Source of the DNA: Bryobacterales bacterium
GTDB lineage: Bacteria > Acidobacteriota > Terriglobia > Bryobacterales > Bryobacteraceae
Direction: 5' to 3'
Assembly (NCBI GenBank): GCA_019261985.1
Contig: JAFAQY010000027.1
Coordinates: 186,001 to 250,000, forward strand
Length of the DNA: 64,000 nucleotides
Part shown: positions 51,632 through 59,491 of the stretch, one piece after another
Layout of the letters: every line of letters begins with the position of its first letter
Position numbering within the stretch: the first letter of the stretch is position 1
The notes under the pieces: generated by a model
The model's database searches: none
What the model was told of the DNA's origin: nothing
The model's input: the letters and a program-made list of their open reading frames with translations, nothing else
Program-made: the position numbers and the translations under genes

Positions 51632-52378
51632 CTAATGTTCTCGGTGGAGGAACTTCCGGCGCATGTCCGGCCAGAATTCCATCAACACATTGAAAAAGGC
51701 ATCGCCCGCCATCTGAACGCCGAACTTCTCGCCAACTTCGCCGATGCCACGTTCCGACGCGGGATAGTAAAGCGTGGATACGCCCGCCGCCGCTGCGTTA
51801 CCGAAAACTTCAGAGTAGTTGAAGCTGCTCCTTCCCGAATCGGTACGCGTAATTAGCGTGCGGCTAAGCGCATATTCCAATCGCGCCCATTTGCCGCCGG
51901 TTCCTTTGCGAAAGTAGCGCGGGTCCTGATGCAAAAGCGCAGGAAACATCGCCTCCGTGAAATAATTACCGATAATCTGATCTCCGTAAGCCGCGGCGAA
52001 ACGTTTGCTGTATCCTCCCGCTCCGAGGCCGTAAGCGGCGTCGTCGTGGTGCCATTGCGAAATGCCCGCGTAGAATCCAGCCGAGGCGAACGTGAATGGA
52101 TCGATGCTGTCTTTAAAGGCCAAGTTGAATTTGCCGCGCGTGGTTAGTGGCTGATGTGCGGCGGCTGCCGGTACGATTTTGTTATCGGGGATGACTCCCA
52201 AAACTCGTCCGTCGGCAGGCTCTCCACTGTCGGTTGCGGGAAGGGGCGGAAGAGCGGCCAATTCCGGCGGGGCTGGCCCCGGGTCGGAGCCTTCGGTGGA
52301 CTGGCCCGACACGAACGCGATTCCGGCCAGCATCGCAAGGGGCACTCCAATTCGCAGGGTGAACCGCAGACTCAGCAA
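51632..52378 (-). CDS. Conserved exported protein of unknown function
   Basis: A 248-residue exported protein. A signal peptide (about 1-26, GVPLAMLAGIAFVSGQS) is followed by a proline-rich stretch (GPAPPELAALPPLPA). The conserved-looking domain includes FNLAFKDSIDPFTFASAGFY, NYFTEAMFPALLHQDPRYF and EFWPDMRRKFLHRE. Similar proteins are seen mainly in Acidobacteria. It has hydrophobic alpha-helical stretches but no clear enzyme motif. Start ATG at 52378. Function unknown. Confidence 0.7.
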   Translation of the reverse strand: MLSLRFTLRIGVPLAMLAGIAFVSGQSTEGSDPGPAPPELAALPPLPATDSGEPADGRVLGVIPDNKIVPAAAAHQPLTTRGKFNLAFKDSIDPFTFASAGFYAGISQWHHDDAAYGLGAGGYSKRFAAAYGDQIIGNYFTEAMFPALLHQDPRYFRKGTGGKWARLEYALSRTLITRTDSGRSSFNYSEVFGNAAAAGVSTLYYPASERGIGEVGEKFGVQMAGDAFFNVLMEFWPDMRRKFLHREH

Positions 52379-52679
52379 AAAACACCCGTTAGCTCAAACA
52401 AAGGCGCCCCTTGTACCTTCACGTGCGCCGCTAATTTCGGGTTACTCCGGGGCACAATTCCTGAACTGGATGTTGCAAACCGAGGCCCATTCACGCAACG
52501 TCCGCCGTTCCGCAGAGACCATCGGGAACCGGCGCCCTTTTAACCGGCGTAACGGTTGGCACGGCATTAAAACACCGATCTCCGAAGCTCGCCGGACACG
52601 GAGCGCCCCAAGTACTTAGTGCGGCTCTGAAACGGCTCCCGCCGGGTCAGCCATCGCATCGGATGCCCTACTGACATTT
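52379..52679. other. Intergenic region at edge of receptor fragments
   Basis: No recognised gene or repeat. It lies between the exported protein and the receptor C-terminal fragment. Confidence 0.4.
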
Positions 52680-53087
52680 CTAAAATTGAAACCGCGCGAT
52701 CAGTTGCCCCTGGCGCGGCGAAGAGAAAAGCGTTCCCGTGCTGATATATCCGAACCCCGATAAAGTCTGGCCGGTGGGGCTCACGCTCGGCGTCGCCAAT
52801 GCGTTCGTCGCCGTCGGATTGTTCATCTCCGTACGATTGAACATATTGGTGAACTCACCGCGAATTTGCAAGCTCGCCCGTTCTTTAATGCGGAACAATC
52901 GTCCCAGGCTGATGTTTTCGACGGGCCGCCGCTCATAACGGTAGTCGCTGTAGTATGCAGCCGCCGTGCCCCACTGGCCTAGCGCGGGATTCGACCAAGC
53001 AGCCGGATTCAGGACGAACGTTTTGTTCGGATCAAAGCAGTGGCAATTGAGGTCCTGCGTGAATAACGGCACGCCGGGTACGAGTTC
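52680..53087 (-). pseudogene. C-terminal fragment of a TonB-dependent receptor
   Basis: About 134 codons matching the very end of the intact receptor at 59492-63058: VPGVPLFTQDLNCHCFDPNK, NPAAWSNPALGQWGTAAAYY, SDYRYERRPVENISLGRLFR, EFTNMFNRTEMNNPTATNAL and the terminal GQLIARFQF. The homology begins abruptly near 53087 and there is no upstream plug or barrel. The frame is intact, so the fragment is young or kept by recombination, but it has no start of its own and cannot form a receptor. Confidence 0.85.
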
Positions 53088-53111
53088 AAGAGCGTGTTTC
53101 GGAATAGATAT

Positions 53112-53262
53112 GTTGTCAATTGGCCCTCCCGCGGCGCGGAGAATACCTTCCGGTGTTCACGTATCCGACGCCTGAGTTACTTTGGCCTCTCGGCGTAGTT
53201 CTTTGTGTCGCCCAAACGTTTGTTGTAGCGCGGGATTATTCATCTCGGTGCGATTCAGGCGG
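53112..53262 (-). pseudogene. Second, degenerate receptor C-terminal fragment
   Basis: About 150 bases matching the last part of the receptor gene on the same strand, from the end-proximal GQL region (53112) back to the FNRTEMN-like region (53262). It has many substitutions and shifts. It abuts the first fragment at 53087 and the redoxin gene stop at 53268. Confidence 0.6.
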
Positions 53263-53267
53263 CCTGT

Positions 53268-53825
53268 TCAGTCTGGAAGATGGATGCCGAAATAGCTTTC
53301 GACGAGCGATTTGGTCGCTCCAACGTATGCACCCGTCCAACTTTTGAGCACTGTCCCATCGGCGGCGACTACGATTGTAGTTGGGGTTGGCCCAAGTCGG
53401 TAGGCGACGCGCGTCGCCTCCGACAGCCCAGTGTACACAGAGAAATCCAGCTGATGATGTTTGAGGAAATCAGGCAACCGATCCCTTTGGAGGGACAGCC
53501 CAATCACTTCATATCGAGTCGAGATCTGCGCCTTAAGCGAGTTCGCGGCATTTGTGTTGCGCACACACCAGGAGCAGGACGGGCTAAAAATATACAAGAC
53601 CTTCGGCAGGCCGCGGCCATCGTACTCGATCGGATAGCTCACGCCGGATAGGTCGCTCACCTCGAACGGAGGCACGGTCGAGTCAGGCGGCGCTGTGCTG
53701 TCCCCGGGTGAGTTAGCCGCGCTGTCTTCAAGCGAGAGGACACGTCTCCCTTGCAGCACATTGATTGAAAGCGAGAGGAAGAGGAGAACGCTGAGGACTA
53801 TGATCGGCCAGCGCATAATGGTCAT
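53268..53825 (-). CDS. Membrane-anchored redoxin (TlpA-like)
   Basis: A 185-residue thioredoxin-fold protein. One N-terminal membrane helix (WPIIVLSVLLFLSLSINVL) anchors it with the domain outside. VLYIFSPSCSWCVRN gives the active pair CSWC, and TPTTIVVAADGTVL the cis-proline region. Overlap with the upstream gene by 4 bases (ATGA) makes it part of the operon that also encodes a DsbA-like protein and two cysteine-rich secreted proteins. It would supply or remove disulfides in those products. Last gene of the operon. Confidence 0.85.
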   Translation of the reverse strand: MTIMRWPIIVLSVLLFLSLSINVLQGRRVLSLEDSAANSPGDSTAPPDSTVPPFEVSDLSGVSYPIEYDGRGLPKVLYIFSPSCSWCVRNTNAANSLKAQISTRYEVIGLSLQRDRLPDFLKHHQLDFSVYTGLSEATRVAYRLGPTPTTIVVAADGTVLKSWTGAYVGATKSLVESYFGIHLPD

Positions 53826-54796
53826 GGGCGTCCAACGCTAAAATAGCTCGCCGTAAGCCGATCCCGTGTCCTCGCCACGAGGTGTCCACCGTCAGCTCCA
53901 TACAGGAGACCTGTTGCTTTTCTGTCGGTCGGCATCCCGATCTCGACCTGCTGCCAAAAGCCTGTGTCCCGACTCAGGCTGAGGATTGTCCAAGCTGCCC
54001 ATGATGAACCCTCTGTGCTCACGAACGTGCCGCCATTATCCGTCAATGCCAGCCCGGTAAGTTTAGACCCCTGACCTAGCGCAGCGCCGGCGAACCGCTT
54101 AACGCTTCCATCATTCGATACCTCGACGTACTGCGCCTCCGAACCAGAATTCGGCCCGGAATACCAGCCGACACGACCTGGAGCGGCGCGGATGAAGGAT
54201 GCCCGCATCGTCATCCTGGACGTAGGGAAGCCTGATCGCGGCAGAAACGCCCCGACCAATTTCCCTGATCGATCAAAGTGTCGTAGAACGGCGGCGTTAG
54301 GGTTTAACGGATACTCTTCACCAGCTGTCCAAAGCGTTCCGTCCGCCGCGACGGCGATCCTTTCGGGGATGTACGGCATTACTCGAACAGTCTCTGCCAC
54401 TTGGCCTGAGGCTGACACGATACCGATTACCGCTGCGGATCGCCCCTCGGGATCACGCACCGCGCCGCAGAGCGCGATCATGCCATCAGGTCCGCGTGTG
54501 AAGTCGTACACATCGATTCTATAAGCGCCGGGCAGGCTGTAAATTACCCTCGAGACTAAATTGCCGTCCCTGTCAACCGTGCGAAACACTGGCGCCTCGG
54601 TGTGATTCGATGCCAGCACAACGAGCGCCCCCCATGCCCACACAGGGACTCTTTGATGATCAGAAACGGGGAGAGCGATGTCTCGCTCCCACTTGACCCG
54701 CGAAATCTCCGACCTCTCGTGGATCTGCGGCGCAACGGTCGGCGCAAGTGTCATCGCTGTAACAATCAACGAGACTGCTTGGTGACGAGTGGACAT
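53822..54796 (-). CDS. Exported beta-propeller-like protein
   Basis: A 324-residue exported protein. A signal peptide (about 1-24) is followed by repeated beta-meander units of the NHL/six-bladed-propeller type: DFTRGPDGMIALCGAVRDP, VAADGTLWTAGEE, VLRHFDRSGKLVGAFL, LALTDNGGTFVSTE and GLLYGADGGHLVARTRD. There is no catalytic motif. Propellers of this type accompany redoxins and small secreted peptides in other phyla; here it lies between the cysteine-rich protein genes and the redoxin. Function unknown, likely part of the same pathway. Confidence 0.7.
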   Translation of the reverse strand: MSTRHQAVSLIVTAMTLAPTVAPQIHERSEISRVKWERDIALPVSDHQRVPVWAWGALVVLASNHTEAPVFRTVDRDGNLVSRVIYSLPGAYRIDVYDFTRGPDGMIALCGAVRDPEGRSAAVIGIVSASGQVAETVRVMPYIPERIAVAADGTLWTAGEEYPLNPNAAVLRHFDRSGKLVGAFLPRSGFPTSRMTMRASFIRAAPGRVGWYSGPNSGSEAQYVEVSNDGSVKRFAGAALGQGSKLTGLALTDNGGTFVSTEGSSWAAWTILSLSRDTGFWQQVEIGMPTDRKATGLLYGADGGHLVARTRDRLTASYFSVGRP

Positions 54797-54835
54797 TATA
54801 ATAACCTCCTCTATCGACAGTCACCAAAAACCGCT

Positions 54836-55399
54836 TTATCCGCAGCTAGGATGGGTGCAGGACGTTTGTTCGCACTCGTTGATGCACCCGCCGGCTCCGT
54901 CGCATAGGTACGAACCGTCGTCCTCAACTCCATCGTCCAACACCATACCGCTTTCAGACCAAGAGTCGAAATCGCCAACGCCGCCGCAGTACGACCCGCA
55001 GTCCATCGACTCAGATGTCATAAGACACTGGTTGCAATTCGTGTTGGTGCACGATGCCTGAGCATGAACAACGCCCCCGAGACCGACGAAGCGTGCAATG
55101 CGCGACAGCGCGCCGGTCTTCGCGTCGCAATGGGGCGGCGACGATATGCCCCGCCATCTCGCCTTTGCCTGCTGCGGCGTCGGCTGAATTCCTTCAAAGA
55201 CGGAGTTAAGTATCACACCGTCTGCAGACCGATAGCTGTGAACACTGGGAACTCGGGCGTAAATAGATCTGCTGCGGGGCTCAGTTGATGACACGGAAGA
55301 CGACCACGAGCCCGGCTTAGGCGTAAAGCGAAGCACTGCGGTGGTGCCAAGTACGACCAAAACTACTAGCAGGCTAACGCGGACGAATCCATGACGCAT
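54836..55399 (-). CDS. Cysteine-rich secreted protein B
   Basis: A 187-residue protein. An N-terminal hydrophobic segment (VRVSLLVVLVVLGTTAVL) acts as signal or anchor. A middle segment without cysteines runs to about residue 95, and a second hydrophobic stretch (RIARFVGLGGVVHAQA) precedes the C-terminal cysteine-rich region. That region has ten cysteines in about 70 residues (SCTNTNCNQCL, MDCGSYCGG, YLCDGAGGCINECEQTSC and THPSCG), and one more lies upstream. It is acidic, with DDGVEDDG. The pattern fits a precursor with cleavable leader and disulfide-rich core. Not recognised as a known family. Confidence 0.7.
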   Translation of the reverse strand: MRHGFVRVSLLVVLVVLGTTAVLRFTPKPGSWSSSVSSTEPRSRSIYARVPSVHSYRSADGVILNSVFEGIQPTPQQAKARWRGISSPPHCDAKTGALSRIARFVGLGGVVHAQASCTNTNCNQCLMTSESMDCGSYCGGVGDFDSWSESGMVLDDGVEDDGSYLCDGAGGCINECEQTSCTHPSCG

Positions 55400-55559
55400 T
55401 GAGTTTACCTCCTGTACGCTCCGAGTCCACGATTCGGCTTGTCGCGACCTTACCTTCCGAATTCAGCTTAAAATTTTCCTCGCTCCGGGAGAACTTAACG
55501 GAATACGCAAGGAAGACCGCGAGAAGAAGAAAGAATAGACACGCCCCGCCACGGCGGCA

Positions 55560-56054
55560 TCACGCCGGGGCCGGGACGCCTTCGCGGACGAGAAGGGCAC
55601 CTTGGCCGCATGTTTCGGTACCGCTTCGGCTCTGGCCATTATAAAGACAGTCTGTCTGACCAACAGCCGATGCATTGCGTGTGTATACAGCGGCCTGAAC
55701 CCCGTCCACCCGCGTCCACATACCGTACTCCGTCGAGGTGGGGCCACCAATCAGCGTTACGCTCAAGAAGCAGCCATAAGGGCTTGACACCCTGGCGGAG
55801 GTTTGGGGCTCCCAGAAGGCATCGAAGAAATTGTCCTCACATTCGGCGTAGGCCTCCGAATAAAAACTGGAGTAGCTCGATATGCCGCCACCGTTGAAGC
55901 CGCAAGTGAAATCACCGAAGGTCCCATCGCAGTAGGGTCCGTCGTCTATAATTACCTCACAGTCGTACAGCATGTCGCAGCTCTGGCCGTGCGCCGTTCC
56001 TACGAGGAATGTCAGGCCAGCTGTCACTAGAGTAATTTTGAGCCCGCTTTTCAT
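55560..56054 (-). CDS. Cysteine-rich secreted protein A
   Basis: A 164-residue secreted protein. Signal peptide 1-24 (LKITLVTAGLTFLVGTAHG) is followed at once by SCDMLYDCEVIIDDGPYC, then FGDFTCGFNGGG. Eight cysteines lie in the mature part, with TDCLYNG and GTETCGQG near the end. It is acidic and rich in Gly, Ser, Tyr and Phe. Its DDGPYCDG resembles DDGSYLCDG of the next protein, so the two may be related. It starts 12 bases after the gene at 56067. No family recognised. Confidence 0.7.
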   Translation of the reverse strand: MKSGLKITLVTAGLTFLVGTAHGQSCDMLYDCEVIIDDGPYCDGTFGDFTCGFNGGGISSYSSFYSEAYAECEDNFFDAFWEPQTSARVSSPYGCFLSVTLIGGPTSTEYGMWTRVDGVQAAVYTRNASAVGQTDCLYNGQSRSGTETCGQGALLVREGVPAPA

Positions 56055-56066
56055 CGGTCTTCCTCC

Positions 56067-56852
56067 TTATTTCGTATTCGCCGAGGCCCCGCGGAACAAC
56101 GTTGGTATCGTGAGACCCGCCTGTATCGCACTGAGCACGTTGGCACCGCTGCCGCCGCGAGAGGCGGCCAAGTAGTCGCCCGCCCACTGGTGCTGCCATT
56201 TCCCGAGCCAATCGCCCTCGTGTATCCGTTGCGCCGCCATCTGCTCAAGGGCCGAAGTCGGCGAAGGTCCGTTGATCGCGGCTAGGACCGACTGAGCAGC
56301 CTGCTTCTGCTGCTCAAGCTCGACCATGAAGTTCGTGGTATCTGGTCCGTCCACTTCGCCAGACGCGAGCACGATCGCGTCGATACTAACGGTCGCCTGT
56401 GAGGACGTCAGGCGGATCCAGTCCGAGGCGCGCTGCAACTGCCGGATTCCGCCAGGATCGGCGGCGTAAGCACCGACGTCCTGCGGACGGACCCAAACGC
56501 CGGTGGGAATAGCTAGCAGGCTTTCACCAGGACCAAGAACGGGTGCATGGCTACGGCTCATGAAGCTGTCCCTCACGTCCCTGGACGTGTGCGTTCTCCC
56601 GCCCGTATCGGTTGCCGTCGTGAGGACGACAATGCCCAGGATCGGCTGCGTTCCTACATTCTTAATCAGAATCGAGACGGGCTGGAGATTCGATCGGCCG
56701 CCTTGAAACAACGACGTGGCCGCTGGATCGTTTGCGGCGATCGGAGCCACCGCGATGGCGGTGCTGGGATTCGGGGCGATAGTGGCCTGGGGCTGCGCCA
56801 GCGCGAATAAGGCAACAAATGCCGGCAGTGCACTCTTGAGCTTCGGAATCAT
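56067..56852 (-). CDS. Exported protein of unknown function in cysteine-rich peptide operon
   Basis: A 261-residue protein, cysteine-free. A signal peptide (about 1-25, ALPAFVALFALAQPQATI) leads to a beta-sandwich-like N-terminal half (SNLQPVSILIKNVGTQPILG, SFMSRSHAPVLGPGESLLAI) and a helical C-terminal half (FMVELEQQKQAAQSVLAAIN, ALEQMAAQRIHEGDW). No catalytic motif. ATG at 56852 overlaps the stop of the DsbA-like gene by 4 bases, and its own stop lies 12 bases before cysteine-rich protein A. It may be a carrier or chaperone for the cysteine-rich products; this is a guess. Confidence 0.65.
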   Translation of the reverse strand: MIPKLKSALPAFVALFALAQPQATIAPNPSTAIAVAPIAANDPAATSLFQGGRSNLQPVSILIKNVGTQPILGIVVLTTATDTGGRTHTSRDVRDSFMSRSHAPVLGPGESLLAIPTGVWVRPQDVGAYAADPGGIRQLQRASDWIRLTSSQATVSIDAIVLASGEVDGPDTTNFMVELEQQKQAAQSVLAAINGPSPTSALEQMAAQRIHEGDWLGKWQHQWAGDYLAASRGGSGANVLSAIQAGLTIPTLFRGASANTK

Positions 56853-57782
56853 CGTTTCCTCCCGATTCGATCATCCTGCGCCGAAGACGTTTCCCTGATC
56901 CGCGCAATGAGTTGATCCATGGATACAGGTCCCGGCAACCGGACGCCGTTGATGAAGACCGTAGGTGTTGCGCGAACACCCAATCTGCCCGCAAGTTCGA
57001 TGTCGCGGTCCACAACGCTTTCCCCGTCGCGAGCCTCAATGCACGCCTGGACTTCCATAGCATTTCCCGACCGGGGAAGCCCGTGCGGCGGTCACAGAAC
57101 CGTACTGCGGAACGTATCCAGGGAGAGCCACTCCTGCTCCTCGAACAGCCGATCCGCGAACTCCCAACACGCGCCATCGGACCGCTTGCCAACGCATGCA
57201 GCCATAACTGCAGCAAGCCGTGCCCATCCGTGCGATGCGAGTGGAAGATGCTTGAATACCACCCGCACGCGCGGCGCCAGATCGGGGGGGAGATGCTTCA
57301 GCGACTCATTTAAGTTCTTGCAGAAAGGGCATTGGAAATCCGCGAATTCGACAACACTCACCGACGCGTCGCGCGGACCGCGTTCCGGCGAGTTTCCGGC
57401 AACCAGGAGGCCTGCGAGCTTTGCGTCCTCCGCCCTGATATCGGGCTCGGGATCTTGGCTGACGTCCCATAACCGTCCGGCCAGGAATCGCTGATCGGGC
57501 GTCAGCCACAACGTCGCGGCCGCTGATAGACTCTTAAAGGTCATTTTGCGATAACAGAAGGGTTGTGGCTCATCGCTGGCAATCACGACGGCTTCGCCTC
57601 TGGGGAGACGGAGCTGCTTCGCGACGTAAGAAGAAAGTTTTTTTTGAGTTAAAGCGGCAAGAGGACGACATTGGGGGCGCTCGGCCCGCGGCGGATTATC
57701 CGAGGAATTAGGCCCGCCAAACAATCCCCCCCCCGGCGGCAAGGAAAGCAAAAGCGAACAGGTCTTTCATCTGTACGCGCAT
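56849..57782 (-). pseudogene. DsbA-like thioredoxin gene broken by poly-G frameshift and in-frame TGA
   Basis: ATG at 57782 (GGAG 8 bases upstream) or 57770 begins a signal peptide (MKDLFAFAFLAA). Nine Gs at 57726-57734 put it one base out of frame with the rest; eight Gs would restore GGGLFGGPNSSDNPP. The body has an N-terminal domain and a thioredoxin fold with VVEFADFQCPFCKNLNESL (active pair CPFC). TGA at 57092-57094 interrupts it in frame; translation would resume PPHGLPRSGNAMEVQACIEA and reach the cis-proline region GVRATPTVFINGVRLPG. The products would be two halves. First gene of the cysteine-rich operon. Confidence 0.75.
57726..57734 (-). repeat. Homopolymer run of nine G (minus strand) inside DsbA-like signal peptide
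   Basis: Nine consecutive Cs on the plus strand. One base fewer would fuse the signal peptide in frame to the DsbA-like body. A run of this length is prone to slipped-strand mutation. Confidence 0.85.
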
Positions 57783-58211
57783 CTAATAGGCTCCTAACGA
57801 AAGCCGATCCGCCAGCTAAAATACATCACTATTTAAAAAAAAAACAACTGAAATTTTTGCATGTGCTGCGTCTAACAATTTCTGATGAGTTGTGTAGGAC
57901 CGTCGACAGCCACCGGCGCCGCCGCCGAATTTAGAGAGCCGAGGAACGTGGCAAGCCGTTTATCGCTGTAGAACCTTACTATCTACCTGAACAGTTTCAT
58001 CATAAGCCGTATCATCGGCTCTAACTGATCATCGGGCCTCAAGACGAATTTCCTTTGTCCGACCAACGCGGCGGGATCTGCATATTGAATCGTTCTAGAA
58101 CGAGCCGCTCCGGCTTGCCGCTGATAATCGACTCACGTTAACACGATCTTCGGAAAATAATATGGGCGGCTGCTGTATCTGCGCAAATCCACTGTTTCTA
58201 CTTTATCTTAA
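57783..58211. other. AT-rich region upstream of the cysteine-rich operon
   Basis: Contains ten consecutive As at about 57827-57836. Read on the minus strand, TTGTTT about 18 bases before TATTTT could be a promoter for the operon. No gene or repeat seen further on. The IS630 remnant ends at 58212. Confidence 0.45.
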
Positions 58212-59200
58212 CTAGCAGATTGTCTGTAGGACATCGCAGCATTTTGGAATTCTTACATCGCTGTATTTCAACTTAAAGGCTTGGCGGTGTTGGAGTACTG
58301 CCGGAGATAGCGCAGGATCTTCCGGGCCAGATCCTGAACCGAGGTGAACACGCCCCGGATGATGAGGTCGCGCTGGAGCTTGGAGAACCAGATTTCCACC
58401 TGATTCAAGCCAGGAGGAATAGGTCGGCGTAAAATGCAATTGAGCTTGGGGATGCTCCCGCAAGAACGTTTCTACCTTGGCGGTCTTATGCGCAGGGAGG
58501 TTGTCCAGGATGATGTGAATCTGCTGGTTGGCAGGACAGCCGCATACGACCTGCTCAAGAAATCCACAAATTCCTCACTGGAATGGCGTGGCGGCTTGCC
58601 GGCCACCTCCCCGGTGCGGGTATTCAAGGCCGCGTACAGCGACAGCGTTCCGTGGCGATAGTATTCGAAACCATGTCTCTCCACCCGCCCCGGTAAGAGA
58701 GGGAGACATCGGTCGGTGCGGCCCAGCGCCTGAATCGCGCTCTTTTCATCCACACAAAACACAGCGGCATTAGGTACAGCCCGATGATGTGCGCCGCTTT
58801 GCGTTCAAACTCCGGACCATCACTGGCTTTATAGCGCTCCAGCCGGTGTGGCTGCAGATCGGCTTCACTTTCCGAATCAGGTCCTTGCCCACCTTGAGCA
58901 CCTTCGCCAGTTTACGCAGCCTCCAGTGGGTAGAACCATCCGGCGGAGTGTCGCGGGTTTTGCTGAGAATCTTGGCTCGCAATTGCGGCGTTGAGCAGTC
59001 GAGGTGCCTGCCCCCGGGTGGAGTCAAGCCCTCGACCCCGGATTCCTGGGAATCGCCTCTTCCAACGCGAGATGGTCGTTGCCGTTGTCTCCGACTTTTT
59101 TGAATTCGCTGTGACTGCTTCCTTCCGACAGCATCAACACGATGCGTATCCGTTGGGCCACACTCGCGCGCAGATTACGCCGCCACAAGTGGGCATGCAG
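58212..59200 (-). mobile_element. IS630-family transposase remnant with several frameshifts
   Basis: Read on the minus strand across three frames: RIRIVLMLSEGSSHSE near 59120, STPQLRAKILSKTRDTPPDG and LRKLAKVLKVGKDLIRKV (58800-59000), then FCVDEKSAIQALGRTDRCLP (first DDE aspartate), GTLSLYAALNTRTGEV, and LREHPQAQLHFTPTYSSWLE near 58450. The order is that of IS630 transposases. Each joint shifts frame, and no flanking inverted repeats were found, so it is inactive. Confidence 0.82.
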
Positions 59201-59491
59201 TCCCCGCGCTGGGTGGAGTCAAAGCAAGGACGAGTTCAACGCCATAATCATATGGCGCTCGGATTCTGCAGCGGTTACCTGAAGACAGCCTACTAGCATG
59301 CTAGCTTAGCTAGGCAGCCTTGCCCTGCGGAATTCACAGGAACGTCAGCCTAGTAAGCTGTCGGTTGCCAAAGCTCCTTCTGCGCTTACCTCAGCGTGAT
59401 TTTCGATTCAGACTCGACCGCGTCACATCCCACGCGCGGTACCTGCGAATGGTGCAACGACGTGTGCATTCCGGGAGATGCAGGCTTGCCG
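59201..59491. other. Intergenic region between IS630 remnant and receptor 3' end
   Basis: No gene or repeat recognised. May contain eroded parts of the IS630 element. Confidence 0.4.

Noticed and set aside
57092-57094. Confident selenoprotein call at the in-frame TGA
   Set aside because: A hairpin resembling a SECIS is present, but the position is not catalytic and the gene also has a frameshift; reported only as a possibility.
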